Shown: positions 25,352-35,577, numbered from the stretch's first letter. The stretch is 64,000 nucleotides of DNA from Ramlibacter sp. (GCA_030695945.1 JAUYOG010000049.1:186001-250000), one strand, 5' to 3'. Translations and numbers: made by a program. Notes: generated from the letters alone by a model not told the origin.

Positions 25352-26700
25352 GGGCGTTGCCCCGGTCCCTGCAGGGCCGCCTGCTGGTGCTGGTGCTGGG
25401 CGTCGTCACGGCGGTGTGGCTCGGCGCAGCGGTGCTGACCTGGCGCGACGCGCGGCATGAACTGGACGAATTGCTCGATGGGCACCTGGCGCAGGCCGCC
25501 GCCCTCCTGGTCGTGCAGCAGGCCCGTGAGGTGGACGACGACCGGGCGGCCGATGCGCCGGTGCTTCACAAGTACGCGCCCAAGGTGGCGTTCCAGGTCT
25601 TTCACGAAGGCCGGCTTGCGCTGCGGTCGGCGAACGCGCCCGCGCTGCCGATGGCGGAGGCGGGCCGGCGCTTCAAGACGGGCTTTCGCACCGTGGAGAT
25701 CGACGGCGTCGCATGGCGGGTCTTCGCCGCCCACGGAGCCGAACGCGACGTCCAGGTCTATGTGAGCGAGCAGGTGGCCTCGCGCGGCGCGATCCTGTGG
25801 GCCGTGCTGCGCAGCGCGGTCTGGCCGATGCTGCTGGCGCTGCCGCTGCTGGCGCTGGCGGCATGGTGGGCCATCTACGGCGGGATGGCGCCGCTGCGGC
25901 GGCTGGGCCGCGCGCTGGCCGAGCGCCGGCCGCAGGCCCTGCAACCCGTGGTCCTGCCTGACGCGCCGTCGGAGATGGAGCCGCTGGTGGCCGCACTCAA
26001 CGGCTTGTTCGAGCGCATCTCCGGCCTGATGGACGCCGAGCGGCGCTTCACTGCCGATGCCGCCCACGAACTGCGCACGCCGATCGCGGCGATCCGCGCG
26101 CAGGCGCAGGTCGCGCTGGGCGAAGCCGACGCCGCGCAACGCCGCCATGCGCTCGAGGCGACGCTGGAGGGCTGTGACCGCGCGACGCGCCTGGTGGAGC
26201 AGATGCTGACGCTGTCGCGGCTGGAGACCGGCGCCGCGCCCGCGCCGGAACGGCTGGACCTCGGCGCCGTCGCGAGGCTGGTCGCCGCCGAAGCGGCGCC
26301 GCGTGCCATCGCCAGGGGGCAGGTGATCGAAGTATCGGCCGGCACGCCTTGCCCCGTGATGGGCGACGCGACCCTCGCCGGCGTGTTAGTGCGCAACCTC
26401 GTCGACAACGCGATCCGCTACAGCCCCGCGCGCGCCAAAGTGAAACTCTCGGTGAGCCGCACCGATGGCTTCGTGGTCCTGAAGGTGGAGGACAGCGGCC
26501 CCGGGCTCGCGCCGGAGAACGCAGGCCGCTTGGGCGAACGCTTCTTCCGCGTCGTCGGCACGGGCGTCAGCGGCAGCGGCCTGGGCTGGTCGATCGTGCG
26601 CCGCATCGCCGCGGTGCATGGCGCCCGCGTGAACGTCGGCAGCTCACGCGACCTCGGTGGCTTGCTGGTGGCCATCGAATGGCCTGCCGCGCCGGCTTGA
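25348..26700 (+). CDS. Sensor histidine kinase (QseC-like)
   Basis: A 450-residue kinase: first helix about residues 10-30, a periplasmic domain of about 120 residues with QuseC-like features, a second helix (about 150-172), then HisKA with phospho-acceptor His240 in DAAHELRTPIAAI and a HATPase domain with NLVDNAIRYSPA, EDSGPGL and GSGLGWSIVRRIA. It is coupled to the regulator by overlapping ATGA. Position after shp-dhc-cytochrome b suggests it reads a signal tied to that redox chain, such as oxygen, nitric oxide or quinone state; this is inferred from context only. Confidence 0.92.
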   Translation: MRALPRSLQGRLLVLVLGVVTAVWLGAAVLTWRDARHELDELLDGHLAQAAALLVVQQAREVDDDRAADAPVLHKYAPKVAFQVFHEGRLALRSANAPALPMAEAGRRFKTGFRTVEIDGVAWRVFAAHGAERDVQVYVSEQVASRGAILWAVLRSAVWPMLLALPLLALAAWWAIYGGMAPLRRLGRALAERRPQALQPVVLPDAPSEMEPLVAALNGLFERISGLMDAERRFTADAAHELRTPIAAIRAQAQVALGEADAAQRRHALEATLEGCDRATRLVEQMLTLSRLETGAAPAPERLDLGAVARLVAAEAAPRAIARGQVIEVSAGTPCPVMGDATLAGVLVRNLVDNAIRYSPARAKVKLSVSRTDGFVVLKVEDSGPGLAPENAGRLGERFFRVVGTGVSGSGLGWSIVRRIAAVHGARVNVGSSRDLGGLLVAIEWPAAPA

Positions 26701-26809
26701 TCGCGGCCTTTTTTTCGGGCGAAGCTGATTTGCTCGCAAGTCACGCCTTTGGTAACGGGCATGTAACTGCTTCCGTGTGAAAATTGGGAACTAAGTTACA
26801 GGAGACTCC

Positions 26810-28243
26810 ATGGCCCGTCGCGCCACCAAGATCGTTGCCACCCTCGGGCCTGCCTCGAGCGACCCCGCGCTCCTCGAGCAGATGATCCGCGCCGGCGTCA
26901 ACGTCGTGCGCCTGAATTTCAGCCACGGCAAAGCCCAGGACCACATCGATCGCGCGGCGCTGGTGCGCTCCGCATCGCAGCGCGCCGGCCGCGAGGTGGC
27001 CATCATGGCCGACCTGCAGGGGCCGAAGATCCGCGTGGGCAAGTTCGCCGAGGGCAAGGTCTTCCTCGAGCCGGGCATGAAGTTCATCCTCGACGCGTCG
27101 CGCGCCGAGCCGGGCGACCTGAAGGGCGTGGGGCTGGACTACAAGGAGCTGCCGCGCGACGTGAAGGCCGGCGACCTGCTCCTGCTCAATGACGGCCTCA
27201 TCGTGCTCGTCGTCGATTCGGTCAAGGGCGAGCAGGTGCGAACCACCGTCAAGCTCGGGGGCGAGCTGTCGAACAACAAGGGGATCAACAAGCAGGGCGG
27301 CGGCCTCACCGCGCCGGCGCTGACGGCCAAGGACATGGAGGACATCCGCACCGCCATGGCCTTCCAGGCCGACTACGTGGCCGTGAGCTTCCCCAAGAAC
27401 GCCACCGACATGGAGATGGCGCGCCAGCTGTGCAACGTGGCGGGCGCGGACTATCGCCACCGTCCGGGCCTGATCGCCAAGATCGAGCGGGCCGAAGCGA
27501 TCCCGAACCTCGAATCGATCCTGAAGGCGAGCGACGGCATCATGGTGGCGCGCGGCGACCTCGCGGTGGAGGTCGGCAACGCGGCGGTGCCGGCGCTGCA
27601 GAAACGCATGATCCGCATGGCCCGCGAGCACGACAAGGTGGTGATCACCGCGACCCAGATGATGGAGTCGATGATCACCAACCCCGTGCCCACGCGCGCC
27701 GAAGTCAGCGACGTCGCCAACGCGGTGCTGGACGGGACCGACGCGGTGATGCTGAGTGCCGAAACGGCGGCCGGCAAGTATCCGCTGGAAACCATCGTCG
27801 AGATGGCCAACATCTGCCTCGAAGCGGAGAAAGCGGAGGACGTCAAGCTCGACGCCGACTTCACGGGCATGAGTTTTTCGCGCATCGACCAGTCGATCGC
27901 GATGGGTGCGTTGTTCACGGCGCACCATCTGAGCTGCAAGGCGATCGTCGCGCTGACCGACTCGGGCTCGACGCCCCTGTGGATGAGCCGGCACCGCATC
28001 CACATCCCGATCTACGCGCTCACGCCCAAGCTGGTGACCCAGCGCAAGATGGCGCTCTACCGCAACGTGCGGCCGCTGCTGATGGACCAGAGCGCGGAGC
28101 GCGACACGGCACTGGGCGAGGCCGAAGCCCACCTGAAGAAGCGCGGCATCGTGTCGAGCGGCGACATCTATGCCATCACGGCGGGCGAGCCCATGGGCGC
28201 CCCCGGCGGCACCAACATGCTGAAGATCTGCCGCGCCTCCTGA
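26810..28243 (+). CDS. pyk: Pyruvate kinase
   Basis: A 477-residue glycolytic enzyme making pyruvate and ATP from phosphoenolpyruvate and ADP. Motifs: [12 protein letters not shown] at the start, the substrate loop [20 protein letters not shown], the active-site Lys in [24 protein letters not shown] and [28 protein letters not shown] (given as separate motifs TQMMESM and [11 protein letters not shown]). AGGAG lies 7 bp before the ATG. It stands alone between the shp kinase and fba. Confidence 0.97.
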   Translation: MARRATKIVATLGPASSDPALLEQMIRAGVNVVRLNFSHGKAQDHIDRAALVRSASQRAGREVAIMADLQGPKIRVGKFAEGKVFLEPGMKFILDASRAEPGDLKGVGLDYKELPRDVKAGDLLLLNDGLIVLVVDSVKGEQVRTTVKLGGELSNNKGINKQGGGLTAPALTAKDMEDIRTAMAFQADYVAVSFPKNATDMEMARQLCNVAGADYRHRPGLIAKIERAEAIPNLESILKASDGIMVARGDLAVEVGNAAVPALQKRMIRMAREHDKVVITATQMMESMITNPVPTRAEVSDVANAVLDGTDAVMLSAETAAGKYPLETIVEMANICLEAEKAEDVKLDADFTGMSFSRIDQSIAMGALFTAHHLSCKAIVALTDSGSTPLWMSRHRIHIPIYALTPKLVTQRKMALYRNVRPLLMDQSAERDTALGEAEAHLKKRGIVSSGDIYAITAGEPMGAPGGTNMLKICRAS

Positions 28244-28352
28244 GAGGGCCCTGACACGCGGGGCAGCGAGTAAAATTCGAGGGGAGTTACCACGCGGTTA
28301 CAGCCCATCCGTGGCGCCGCGTCGCCCGTTTTTCATTGACCGGACCACTACC

Positions 28353-29417
28353 ATGCCCCTCGTTTCCATGCGCGAACTGCTGGACCATGCCGCCGAAAAC
28401 GGCTATGGCATCCCGGCCTTCAACGTCAACAACCTCGAGCAAGTCCAGGCCGTCATGGAGGCGGCCAAGGAAACCGGCGCGCCGGTGATCCTGCAGGCGA
28501 GCGCCGGCGCCCGCAAGTACGCGGGCGAGCCCTTCATCAAGCACCTGATCCAGGCCGCGCTGGAGGCCTACCCGTCCATCCCGCTGGTCATGCACCAGGA
28601 CCACGGGCAGAGCCCCGATGTCTGCAAGGGCGCGATCGACCTGGGCTTCTCGTCCGTGATGATGGACGGCTCGCTGGAAGGTGACGGCAAGACCATCGCC
28701 AGCTACGACTACAACGTCGACGTCACCCGCAAGGTGGTCGACATGGCGCACAAGGTCGGGGTCACCGTCGAGGGAGAGCTCGGCTGCCTGGGCAGCCTCG
28801 AGACCATGCGCGGCGACAAGGAAGACGGCCACGGCACCGAGTCGACCATGACGCGCGAGCAGCTGCTCACCGACCCGGAGCAGGCCGCCGACTTCGTCAA
28901 GAAGACGCAGCTGGATGCCCTGGCGATCGCGATCGGCACCAGCCACGGCGCGTACAAGTTCACGCGCAAGCCCACCGGCGATATCCTGGCGATCGATCGC
29001 ATCAAGGAGATCAACCGCCGCATCCCCAACACCCACCTGGTGATGCACGGTTCGTCGAGCGTGCCGCAGGAGCTGCTGGCGATCATCCGCCAGTACGGCG
29101 GCAACATGAAGGAAACCTACGGCGTGCCGGTCGAGGAGATCCAGCATGCCATCAAGTTCGGCGTGCGCAAGATCAACATCGACACCGACATCCGCCTCGC
29201 GATGACCGGCGCGGTGCGCAAGTTCCTGGCCGAAAACCCCGAAAAGTTCGACATGCGCGACTGGATGAAGCCGGCGCGCGAAGCCGCCAAGCAGATCTGC
29301 AAGCAGCGATACATCCAGTTCGGCTGCGAAGGCCAGGCCGGCAAGATCAAGGGCGCGCCGCTGCAGGCGGTGGCGACGAAGTACGCCAAGGGCGAGCTGT
29401 CGCAAGTCGTGAACTGA
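28353..29417 (+). CDS. fba: Class II fructose-bisphosphate aldolase
   Basis: A 354-residue zinc-dependent aldolase of glycolysis and gluconeogenesis (Calvin-type class IIB length). The ATG at 28353 ([13 protein letters not shown]) is conserved; an upstream in-frame candidate has no support. Motifs: [11 protein letters not shown], the first zinc ligand in [21 protein letters not shown] with zinc-binding Glu and His partners, and VMHGSSSVP near residue 230 with the third His. It lies 109 bp after pyk; TAAAAT at 28271-28276 may be a -10 element. A strong terminator follows. Confidence 0.96.
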   Translation: MPLVSMRELLDHAAENGYGIPAFNVNNLEQVQAVMEAAKETGAPVILQASAGARKYAGEPFIKHLIQAALEAYPSIPLVMHQDHGQSPDVCKGAIDLGFSSVMMDGSLEGDGKTIASYDYNVDVTRKVVDMAHKVGVTVEGELGCLGSLETMRGDKEDGHGTESTMTREQLLTDPEQAADFVKKTQLDALAIAIGTSHGAYKFTRKPTGDILAIDRIKEINRRIPNTHLVMHGSSSVPQELLAIIRQYGGNMKETYGVPVEEIQHAIKFGVRKINIDTDIRLAMTGAVRKFLAENPEKFDMRDWMKPAREAAKQICKQRYIQFGCEGQAGKIKGAPLQAVATKYAKGELSQVVN

Positions 29418-29454
29418 GGCCGGGGGCTGCACAGGCGGCCTTGCGATAATCGGG

Positions 29455-29481
29455 GGCCCGTTGGCTTTCAACGGGCCTTTT
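29455..29481 (+). terminator. Intrinsic terminator after fba
   Basis: GGCCCGTT (29455-29462), a 7-base loop, AACGGGCC (29470-29477) and TTTT (29478-29481) form a perfect 8-bp stem with U-tract, 14 bases before the purC start. It isolates fba from purC, so purC needs its own promoter very close by or depends on readthrough. Confidence 0.8.
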
Positions 29482-29494
29482 GCATTGCCTGCCC

Positions 29495-30403
29495 ATGACC
29501 TCCGCTCTCCACACCTCCGCCCTCACTTCCTTGCCGCTGCTCGCACGCGGCAAGGTGCGAGACAACTACGCCGTCGGCAACGACCGCATCCTCATGGTCG
29601 CGAGCGACCGGCTTTCCGCGTTCGATGTGATCATGGGCGAGCCGATTCCCGGCAAGGGCGAGCTGCTCACTCAGATGGCGCTGTACTGGTTCGGCAAGCT
29701 CGGCCACCTGTGCCCCAACCATCTCACCGGCCAGGCGCCGGAGAGCGTGGTGACCCCCCCGGAGGTGCCGCAGGTCAGGGGCCGCTCGATGCTGGTCAAG
29801 CGGCTCAAGCCCATCCCGGTCGAGGCCGTGGTGCGCGGCTATCTCGCGGGCAGCGGCTGGAAGGAATACCAGGAGTCGCAGTCGGTCTGCGGTGTCAAGT
29901 TGCCCGCGGGCCTGAAGAATGCCGGCAAGCTGCCCGAGCCGATCTTCACGCCGGCGGCCAAGGCGGAAGCCGGGCATCACGACGAGAACATCAGCTTCGA
30001 GCGCGTGGTGCAGATGATCGGCCCCCAGCTGGCCGCGAAGATCCGCGACATCAGCATCGCCATCTACAAGGAAGCCGCCGCCATCGCCCTGCCCAAGGGC
30101 CTGATCATTGCCGACACCAAGTTCGAATTCGGCCTGGACGAAGCGGGCACGCTGGTCCTGATGGATGAGGTGCTCACCCCCGACTCTTCGCGCTATTGGC
30201 CGGTGGAAGGCTATGACGCGGCGTACCGGGCCGGCGCCAACCCGCCCAGCTACGACAAGCAGTTCGTGCGCGACTGGCTGGAGCAGGTGCGCATCAACGG
30301 CAAGCCCTGGGACAAGACGCCCCCGGCGCCCCGGCTGCCGCAGGACGTGATCGAGAAGACCGCGGCCAAGTACCGCGAGGCCTTGCAGCGCCTCGCCGCC
30401 TGA
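29495..30403 (+). CDS. purC: SAICAR synthase (phosphoribosylaminoimidazole-succinocarboxamide synthase)
   Basis: A 302-residue enzyme of de novo purine synthesis joining aspartate to CAIR with ATP. I chose the ATG at 29495 (MTSALHTS); a TTG five codons upstream lies inside the terminator U-tract and is unlikely. Motifs: [31 protein letters not shown] and [12 protein letters not shown] near residue 207, and [10 protein letters not shown]. The length is that of the longer PurC form of Burkholderiales and yeast. purE and purK lie about 1.5 kb downstream, separated by two unrelated genes. Confidence 0.96.
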   Translation: MTSALHTSALTSLPLLARGKVRDNYAVGNDRILMVASDRLSAFDVIMGEPIPGKGELLTQMALYWFGKLGHLCPNHLTGQAPESVVTPPEVPQVRGRSMLVKRLKPIPVEAVVRGYLAGSGWKEYQESQSVCGVKLPAGLKNAGKLPEPIFTPAAKAEAGHHDENISFERVVQMIGPQLAAKIRDISIAIYKEAAAIALPKGLIIADTKFEFGLDEAGTLVLMDEVLTPDSSRYWPVEGYDAAYRAGANPPSYDKQFVRDWLEQVRINGKPWDKTPPAPRLPQDVIEKTAAKYREALQRLAA

Positions 30404-30512
30404 CGCCACCTTCCGGCGTTCCCACACACCGTTGCGTTTTTTCGGCCCGCGGGCCCGCGCGCGGGGCCGTGGTTGGCTATGCTGGGGCATCCCCTACGTC
30501 CGGAGAAACCGC

Positions 30513-30947
30513 ATGACTTCCCTTCGCATTGCATTGGCCTGTGGCTTGGCCCTGGCCGCCGCCAGCTCTTCCTTTGCACAGGGTGCCGGCGACAACAGCT
30601 GCATCGTGGCCGGCCGCCTGAACGACGAGGCGCGCTGGGCCCCGCGCATGGCAGGCGTCGAATTGCTGGGGCAGGATGGGCGCGTGCTGACATCGGCCGA
30701 CAAGCAGGCCCTCGCGACCGTGAAGCAGGTGCGGCTGTCCGCGCCGGCGCTGCTGTCGCGCTGCGACGGAAACGCCCAGCTGCCAGCGGGCCCGGAATCC
30801 CCGGGCGCCAAGGGGCCGGTGCCGGCCGTGGGGCCGGGCACCGTCGCGGTCGAATCCGTGAGTTATCCGAAAATGCGCCGCGGCGGCGAGCTGGTCGAGC
30901 TCAAGCTCACCGTGCCTGCCGAGCGGGTGACGATGGTGACGCGCTAA
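30513..30947 (+). CDS. Exported protein of unknown function
   Basis: A 144-residue protein with a clear signal peptide (MTSLRIALACGLALAAASSSFAQ, hydrophobic core residues 6-20, cleavage after FAQ). The mature part has two cysteines (NSCIVAGRL and LLSRCDGN) that could form a disulfide, a Pro/Gly-rich stretch (about 95-115) and a basic C-terminus. Nothing in it matches a family I know. GGAGAAACCGC before the ATG at 30513 supports the start. It is convergent with the thioredoxin-like cnoX gene, 6 bp away. Confidence 0.65.
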   Translation: MTSLRIALACGLALAAASSSFAQGAGDNSCIVAGRLNDEARWAPRMAGVELLGQDGRVLTSADKQALATVKQVRLSAPALLSRCDGNAQLPAGPESPGAKGPVPAVGPGTVAVESVSYPKMRRGGELVELKLTVPAERVTMVTR

Positions 30948-30953
30948 GCGCGC

Positions 30954-31856
30954 TCAACTCAATACGACGCTGGAAAGGCGGCGCCGATAGGTCGCGACCG
31001 TCGGGTCGTCCGGCGGGATCTGCCCGTCGGCCACCTTGGGCTTGGGCGGCTCGATGATGTCGAGGATGGCGATGTACGTCTTGCGCGCGAGGTCCTCGTT
31101 CCACGTCTTGTCGCGCATCAGGATCTCCAGCAACTCGTCCATCGCCTCGGTCCACGCTGCGCGGGCCATCAGCAGGCGGGCGCGCGCAAGACGCGCATCG
31201 AAGTCACGCTTGTTGCCGGCAATGCGCGCCTCTGCTTCGGCTTGCGCCTGCTTGAGGTCCGGCTTGCCCTCGGCGAAGTCCAGCGCGTCGATCAGCCTCT
31301 GCAGCGAGTCGAAGCGGCGGACCAGCGAGGTCTTGGCGATCACGGGCGCGAACGCCACCTTCGCGTCGTCGGTGCGGCCGGCCAGCAGCAGTGCCTTCAC
31401 ATACTCGAAGCGTGCGTCGTCGTTGGCCGGATCGGTGGCCACCGCATGCTGCAAGCGCTCCAGGTGGGCGGCCGGGTCGGCATCCGGCAGGGGCTCGTCG
31501 GGCGCTTCCTCCTCCTCGGGCTCTGGCCCGGCCGCGGGCACGTGCTTGTCCAGGAACTCCTTGATCTTGCCTTCGGGCAGCGCGCCCATGAAGCCGTCGA
31601 CAGGCTGGCCGTTCATCAGCAGGATGCAGGTGGGGATGCTGCGGATGCCGAACGCGGCGGCCAGCTGCTGCTCCTGGTCGGAGTCGATCTTGACCAGCTT
31701 GAAGCGCCCGGCGTAATCGCCTTCGAGCTTTTCCAGCAGCGGCCCCACGACCTTGCAGGGGCCGCACCAGGGCGCCCAGAAGTCCACCAGCACGGGCTGG
31801 GTCATCGAGGCGGCGATGACCTCGGATTCGAAGTTTTCAAGGGTGACGTCGATCAT
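30954..31856 (-). CDS. cnoX: Thioredoxin-like co-chaperone CnoX (YbbN)
   Basis: A 300-residue cytoplasmic protein with an N-terminal thioredoxin domain (active site WCGPC, Cys31 and Cys34, then IPTCILLMNGQPVDGF) and a C-terminal TPR-like helical domain (about 135-300). CnoX protects substrates from oxidative aggregation and hands them to GroEL/DnaK. Unlike E. coli CnoX, where the thioredoxin site is SxxC and lacks reductase activity, the CGPC pair here is complete, so disulfide reductase activity is possible. It is divergent from purE with a 51-bp gap. Confidence 0.88.
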   Translation of the reverse strand: MIDVTLENFESEVIAASMTQPVLVDFWAPWCGPCKVVGPLLEKLEGDYAGRFKLVKIDSDQEQQLAAAFGIRSIPTCILLMNGQPVDGFMGALPEGKIKEFLDKHVPAAGPEPEEEEAPDEPLPDADPAAHLERLQHAVATDPANDDARFEYVKALLLAGRTDDAKVAFAPVIAKTSLVRRFDSLQRLIDALDFAEGKPDLKQAQAEAEARIAGNKRDFDARLARARLLMARAAWTEAMDELLEILMRDKTWNEDLARKTYIAILDIIEPPKPKVADGQIPPDDPTVATYRRRLSSVVLS

Positions 31857-31895
31857 GGGCGGGCAACTTTGTGTGAAACCTTAAAATTCAACCTT

Positions 31896-31910
31896 TAGGA
31901 GCGCGAATTG
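31896..31910 (+). promoter_or_regulatory. Ribosome-binding site and TTG start of purE
   Basis: TAGGAG (31896-31901) lies six bases before TTG at 31908. No ATG or GTG in frame gives the conserved PurE N-terminus, so this site fixes the rare TTG start. Confidence 0.7.
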
Positions 31911-32399
31911 AGCCCAATACAGGTCGGCGTGGTCATGGGGTCCAGCAGTGACTGGGATACCTTGCAGCACGCAGTAGCGATTCTCCAGGAATTCGGAGTC
32001 GCCCACGAAGCGCGGGTCGTTTCCGCGCACCGGATGCCCGACGACATGTTCGCCTACGCGCAGGGCGCGGCCTCCCGGGGCCTGAAGGCCATCATTGCCG
32101 GCGCCGGCGGCGCCGCCCATCTGCCGGGCATGCTCGCGGCCAAGACGGCCGTGCCGGTGCTGGGCGTTCCCGTGCCGAGCAAGCACCTGCTGGGCGTCGA
32201 TTCGCTGCACAGCATCGTCCAGATGCCCAAGGGCATTCCCGTTGCCACCTTCGCCATCGGCGCGGCCGGTGCGGCCAATGCCGCCTTGTTTGCCGTTGCG
32301 ATGCTGGCCAACGAGGACGCGGCGTTGCGCACGAAACTCGACGCCTACCGGGCCGCGCAGACGCAGGCAGCCCGCAACATGACGCTGCCGCCGACATGA
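31908..32399 (+). CDS. purE: N5-carboxyaminoimidazole ribonucleotide mutase
   Basis: A 163-residue class I PurE, converting N5-CAIR to CAIR in purine synthesis. Motifs: [14 protein letters not shown] at the N-terminus, [12 protein letters not shown] (about 37-48), [16 protein letters not shown] (about 64-79) and [17 protein letters not shown]. The gene starts at TTG with TAGGAG upstream. Its stop overlaps purK as ATGA, so PurE and PurK, which act consecutively, are coupled. The downstream tsaC gene continues the operon. Confidence 0.96.
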   Translation: MSPIQVGVVMGSSSDWDTLQHAVAILQEFGVAHEARVVSAHRMPDDMFAYAQGAASRGLKAIIAGAGGAAHLPGMLAAKTAVPVLGVPVPSKHLLGVDSLHSIVQMPKGIPVATFAIGAAGAANAALFAVAMLANEDAALRTKLDAYRAAQTQAARNMTLPPT

Positions 32400-33559
32400 C
32401 GGCGCCCGTCATCCTGCCGGGCGCCACGCTGGGCGTCATGGGCGGCGGCCAGCTCGGCCGCATGTTCGTGCACGCCGCCCAGCGCATGGGCTACTTCACC
32501 GCGGTGCTCGACCCCGACCCCGCCAGCCCGGCCGGGCTGGTGAGCCATTACCACGTCCAGACCGACTACCTGGACCAGCAGGGCCTGGCCCAGCTGATGC
32601 AGCGCTGCGCGGCGATCACCACCGAATTCGAGAACGTGCCCGCGCCGGCCCTGGTCACCCTGGGTGCGCATCGCCCGGTCGCGCCGGCCGCCGACGCGGT
32701 CGCCATCGCGCAGGACCGGGCCCAGGAGAAGGCGCATTTCACGCGCTGCGGCGTCGCCTGTGCGCCGTACGGCGTGATCGAGACCGCGGAACAACTGCGT
32801 TCGACGCCCGATGAACTGCTGCCCGGCGTGCTGAAGACGGCGCGTCTGGGTTACGACGGCAAGGGCCAGGTGCGAGTCAAGACGCGCGAGGAACTCGCCG
32901 TCGCATGGGACGAGCTGCGCAACGTGCCCTGCGTACTCGAGAAACTGCTGCCGCTCGCGGCGGAATGCTCGGTCATCGTCGCGCGCGGCCGGGACGGACA
33001 GGTCGTGAACCTGCCGCCCCAGCTCAACCTGCATCGGGACGGCATCCTGGCGGTGACCGAGGTCCACGAAGCGGCCCTGCCGGCCGCGCAGGCCCGGCGG
33101 CTGGTCGAGGCGACCCGCGCCATCGCCGAGGGGCTGGGCTACGTGGGCGTGTTGTGCGTGGAGTTCTTCGTGCTGGCCGACGGCTCCCTGGTGGTCAACG
33201 AGATGGCACCGCGGCCGCACAACAGCGGCCACTACAGCATGGACGCCTGCGACGTGTCCCAGTTCGAGCTGCAGGTGCGCGCGCTGGCCGGCCTGCCGCT
33301 GGTGCAGCCGCGGCAGCACAGTGGCGCCGTGATGCTCAACCTCCTGGGCGACCTGTGGTTTGCGGCCGGCGACGCCGAACGGACGCCGCCGTGGGGCGAT
33401 GTACTGGCCCTGCCCGGCGCGCACCTCCACCTGTACGGAAAGCTCAGCGCCCGCAAGGGACGCAAGATGGGCCACCTGACGATCACCGGCCCCGATGTGC
33501 CGGCCGTGCGCGCCACGGCGCTGAAGGCGGCGGCGTTGCTGGGCATCCAGGCCTTCTGA
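32396..33559 (+). CDS. purK: N5-carboxyaminoimidazole ribonucleotide synthase
   Basis: A 387-residue ATP-grasp enzyme that carboxylates AIR using bicarbonate and ATP. It opens [22 protein letters not shown], contains [14 protein letters not shown] (about 143-156), [18 protein letters not shown], and the late [19 protein letters not shown] metal and substrate block. It is coupled to purE by ATGA and followed after 12 bp by tsaC. Confidence 0.96.
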   Translation: MTAPVILPGATLGVMGGGQLGRMFVHAAQRMGYFTAVLDPDPASPAGLVSHYHVQTDYLDQQGLAQLMQRCAAITTEFENVPAPALVTLGAHRPVAPAADAVAIAQDRAQEKAHFTRCGVACAPYGVIETAEQLRSTPDELLPGVLKTARLGYDGKGQVRVKTREELAVAWDELRNVPCVLEKLLPLAAECSVIVARGRDGQVVNLPPQLNLHRDGILAVTEVHEAALPAAQARRLVEATRAIAEGLGYVGVLCVEFFVLADGSLVVNEMAPRPHNSGHYSMDACDVSQFELQVRALAGLPLVQPRQHSGAVMLNLLGDLWFAAGDAERTPPWGDVLALPGAHLHLYGKLSARKGRKMGHLTITGPDVPAVRATALKAAALLGIQAF

Positions 33560-33571
33560 CCTCCCTGGGCC

Positions 33572-34567
33572 ATGATCGTCGACGGCGCCTCACCCGAAGC
33601 CATCGCGCAGGCCGCGCGGCTGCTCGCCGCGGGCGAGCTCGTCGCCTTTCCGACGGAGACCGTCTACGGCTTGGGCGCCGATGCGGGCAGCGACGAGGCC
33701 GTGGCGAAGATCTTCGCGGCGAAAGGCCGGCCGAGCGACCACCCGCTGATCGTGCACGTGCCGGATGCATCGGCGGTGGACCGGTTTGCCTCCGATGTCC
33801 CCCCGTTCGCGCAGGAACTCATGCGTGTCTTCTGGCCCGGCCCGCTCACGCTGATCCTGCCACGGCGGGAAGGTGTGGCCGCCGCAGCGGCCGGCGGACA
33901 GGCATCGATCGGCCTGCGCTGCCCGGCGCACCCGGTGGCGCATGCGCTGCTGGTCGCCTGCGCAGGTGCGTCGCCGCCGGTGTCCGGGCTTGCGGGGCCC
34001 AGCGCCAACAAGTTCGGCCGCGTCAGCCCCACCACGGCCGAGCATGTGCACGCCGAATTCGGTGATCCACTGCTGGTGCTCGATGGCGGCCCCTGCCGTG
34101 TCGGCATCGAATCGACGATCGTGGACTGCACCCGCGGCGTGCCGGTACTGCTGCGCCCGGGTGTGCTCACGCGCGAGCAGGTCGAGGCGGCCTGCGGGCA
34201 GCGCCTGCGCCTGCCGGCCGACCTGGAGGACAACACCCCCAGGGCCTCCGGGACGCTGGAGTCGCACTACGCGCCGAGGGCGCGGGTGCGCCTGATGGAC
34301 GCCCGCTCCCTGCAGACCGCGCTGGACCTGCTCGGGCCCGATGCCAAGGGCATTGCGATCTATTCGCGCGTCATCGTGCAGACGCGCTCGCCGCAGGTGA
34401 TCCGGCGGCGGATGCCCGACGACGCCCAGGAAACGGCCCGCCAGCTGTTTGCCGTCCTGCGTGATTTCGATTCCCAGGGCGTGGGGCTGATCTGGGTCGA
34501 AACGCCGCCCGACGAGCCGTCATGGGAAGGCGTGCGCGACCGGTTACAAAGGGCGTCGGCCGGGTGA
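33572..34567 (+). CDS. tsaC: L-threonylcarbamoyladenylate synthase (Sua5 type)
   Basis: A 331-residue enzyme that makes threonylcarbamoyl-AMP from Thr, bicarbonate and ATP, the first step of the universal t6A37 tRNA modification. The YrdC domain (about 1-205) shows GELVAFPTETVYGLGADA, AKIFAAKGRPSDHPLIVHV, WPGPLTLIL and LAGPSANKFGRVSPTTA. The C-terminal Sua5 domain (about 215-331) follows the linker ASGTLESHYAPRA. This is the longer Sua5 version rather than short TsaC. It belongs to the purEK operon; tsaB lies about 4 kb away. Confidence 0.93.
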   Translation: MIVDGASPEAIAQAARLLAAGELVAFPTETVYGLGADAGSDEAVAKIFAAKGRPSDHPLIVHVPDASAVDRFASDVPPFAQELMRVFWPGPLTLILPRREGVAAAAAGGQASIGLRCPAHPVAHALLVACAGASPPVSGLAGPSANKFGRVSPTTAEHVHAEFGDPLLVLDGGPCRVGIESTIVDCTRGVPVLLRPGVLTREQVEAACGQRLRLPADLEDNTPRASGTLESHYAPRARVRLMDARSLQTALDLLGPDAKGIAIYSRVIVQTRSPQVIRRRMPDDAQETARQLFAVLRDFDSQGVGLIWVETPPDEPSWEGVRDRLQRASAG

Positions 34568-34614
34568 CCGGGCATCGCTCGTTAAACTACCGCCAGTTCC
34601 AATTGGAGATTTTC

Positions 34615-35562
34615 ATGCTTTGTCACTGGATTCGCCGCGGCCTGCTGGCGCTGGCGTCCGCTTCCGTGCTCCTCCTCGCCGCTTGCGGTTCGGGCAGCAT
34701 CGAATCGCAGCTGCAGCCCTCGCGCGTCGTGGTGTTCGGGGATGGTTTCAGCGATGTCGGCCAGACGGGCAAGCGCTACACCGTCAACGACAACGGGGTC
34801 AACGTGTGGACGCAGTCGCTGGCGGCGAGCTTCGGCATCACGCTGGTCCCGGCAGTGTCCGGCGGGACCGCCTACGCCACCCTCAACGCGCGCGTCATCA
34901 GCAAGCCGGACGCGGTCGGCAATGGCGCCACGCCCACGGTCGCGGAGCAGATCGACACCTTCATCGCGGGCAACACCTTCACCGCCAATGACCTGGTGGT
35001 CGTGAGTGGCGGCATCTCCGACATCATCGCGGAGATGGCGCAGCTCAACGCCGGCGCGCAAACCAGCGAGCAGATGCTGGCCGACGTCCGGCAGGCCGGC
35101 CGTGACCTGGGCGCGCAGGTGCACCGGCTGGTCCAGGCCGGCGCGACCCACGTCGTGGTTGCCGGCACGTATGACCTGGGCAAGTCGCCCTGGGCCACGG
35201 CGACGTCCCAGTCCAGCCTGTTGTCCGAAGCCAGCACCAAGTTCAACACCGAATTGCTGGTTTCCATCGTCGACCTGGGGGCCACCACGTTGTATGTGGA
35301 CGCCGCCCTGCTGTACAACCTGATGTACTACAACCCCGGCCTGTATTCGATGTCGAATTCGCTCGACCCGGTGTGCAACTCGGTCGACGCGGGGGCGGGC
35401 ATCGGCATCGGCGCCGGCCAGGTCAACTCGGCGCTGTGCACGACGAGCACGCTCGTCGACCCCAACTACGGGCTCTACCTGTTCGCGGATCGCGTCTATC
35501 CCGCCGCCGGTCACGTCAAGTTCGGGGACTACGCGTATTCGCGGGTTCGGGCGCGCTGGTAA
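34615..35562 (+). CDS. GDSL/SGNH-family lipoprotein with degenerate catalytic residues
   Basis: A 315-residue lipoprotein (lipobox LLAAC, Cys24) with the overall order of SGNH hydrolases. The sites that should be catalytic are changed. Block I is FGDGFSDVG, with Gly44 where the nucleophile Ser stands. Block III is SGGISDII instead of GGND, so the oxyanion Asn is missing. Block V is FADRVYPAAG, with Asp292 kept but Tyr295 in the His position. The neighbouring convergent paralogue has FGDSLSD, AGGND and DSVHPT intact. The frame is undamaged, so this is probably a pseudoenzyme with a binding or structural role. TGGAG lies upstream of the ATG. Confidence 0.78.
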   Translation: MLCHWIRRGLLALASASVLLLAACGSGSIESQLQPSRVVVFGDGFSDVGQTGKRYTVNDNGVNVWTQSLAASFGITLVPAVSGGTAYATLNARVISKPDAVGNGATPTVAEQIDTFIAGNTFTANDLVVVSGGISDIIAEMAQLNAGAQTSEQMLADVRQAGRDLGAQVHRLVQAGATHVVVAGTYDLGKSPWATATSQSSLLSEASTKFNTELLVSIVDLGATTLYVDAALLYNLMYYNPGLYSMSNSLDPVCNSVDAGAGIGIGAGQVNSALCTTSTLVDPNYGLYLFADRVYPAAGHVKFGDYAYSRVRARW

Positions 35563-35577
35563 TCTGCGCGAAGCAAG

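Noticed and set aside
30436-30456. T-tract and GGCCCGCGGGCC palindrome after purC as a terminator
   Set aside because: On the plus strand the T-run comes before the stem, not after it, so it does not have the order of an intrinsic terminator for purC.
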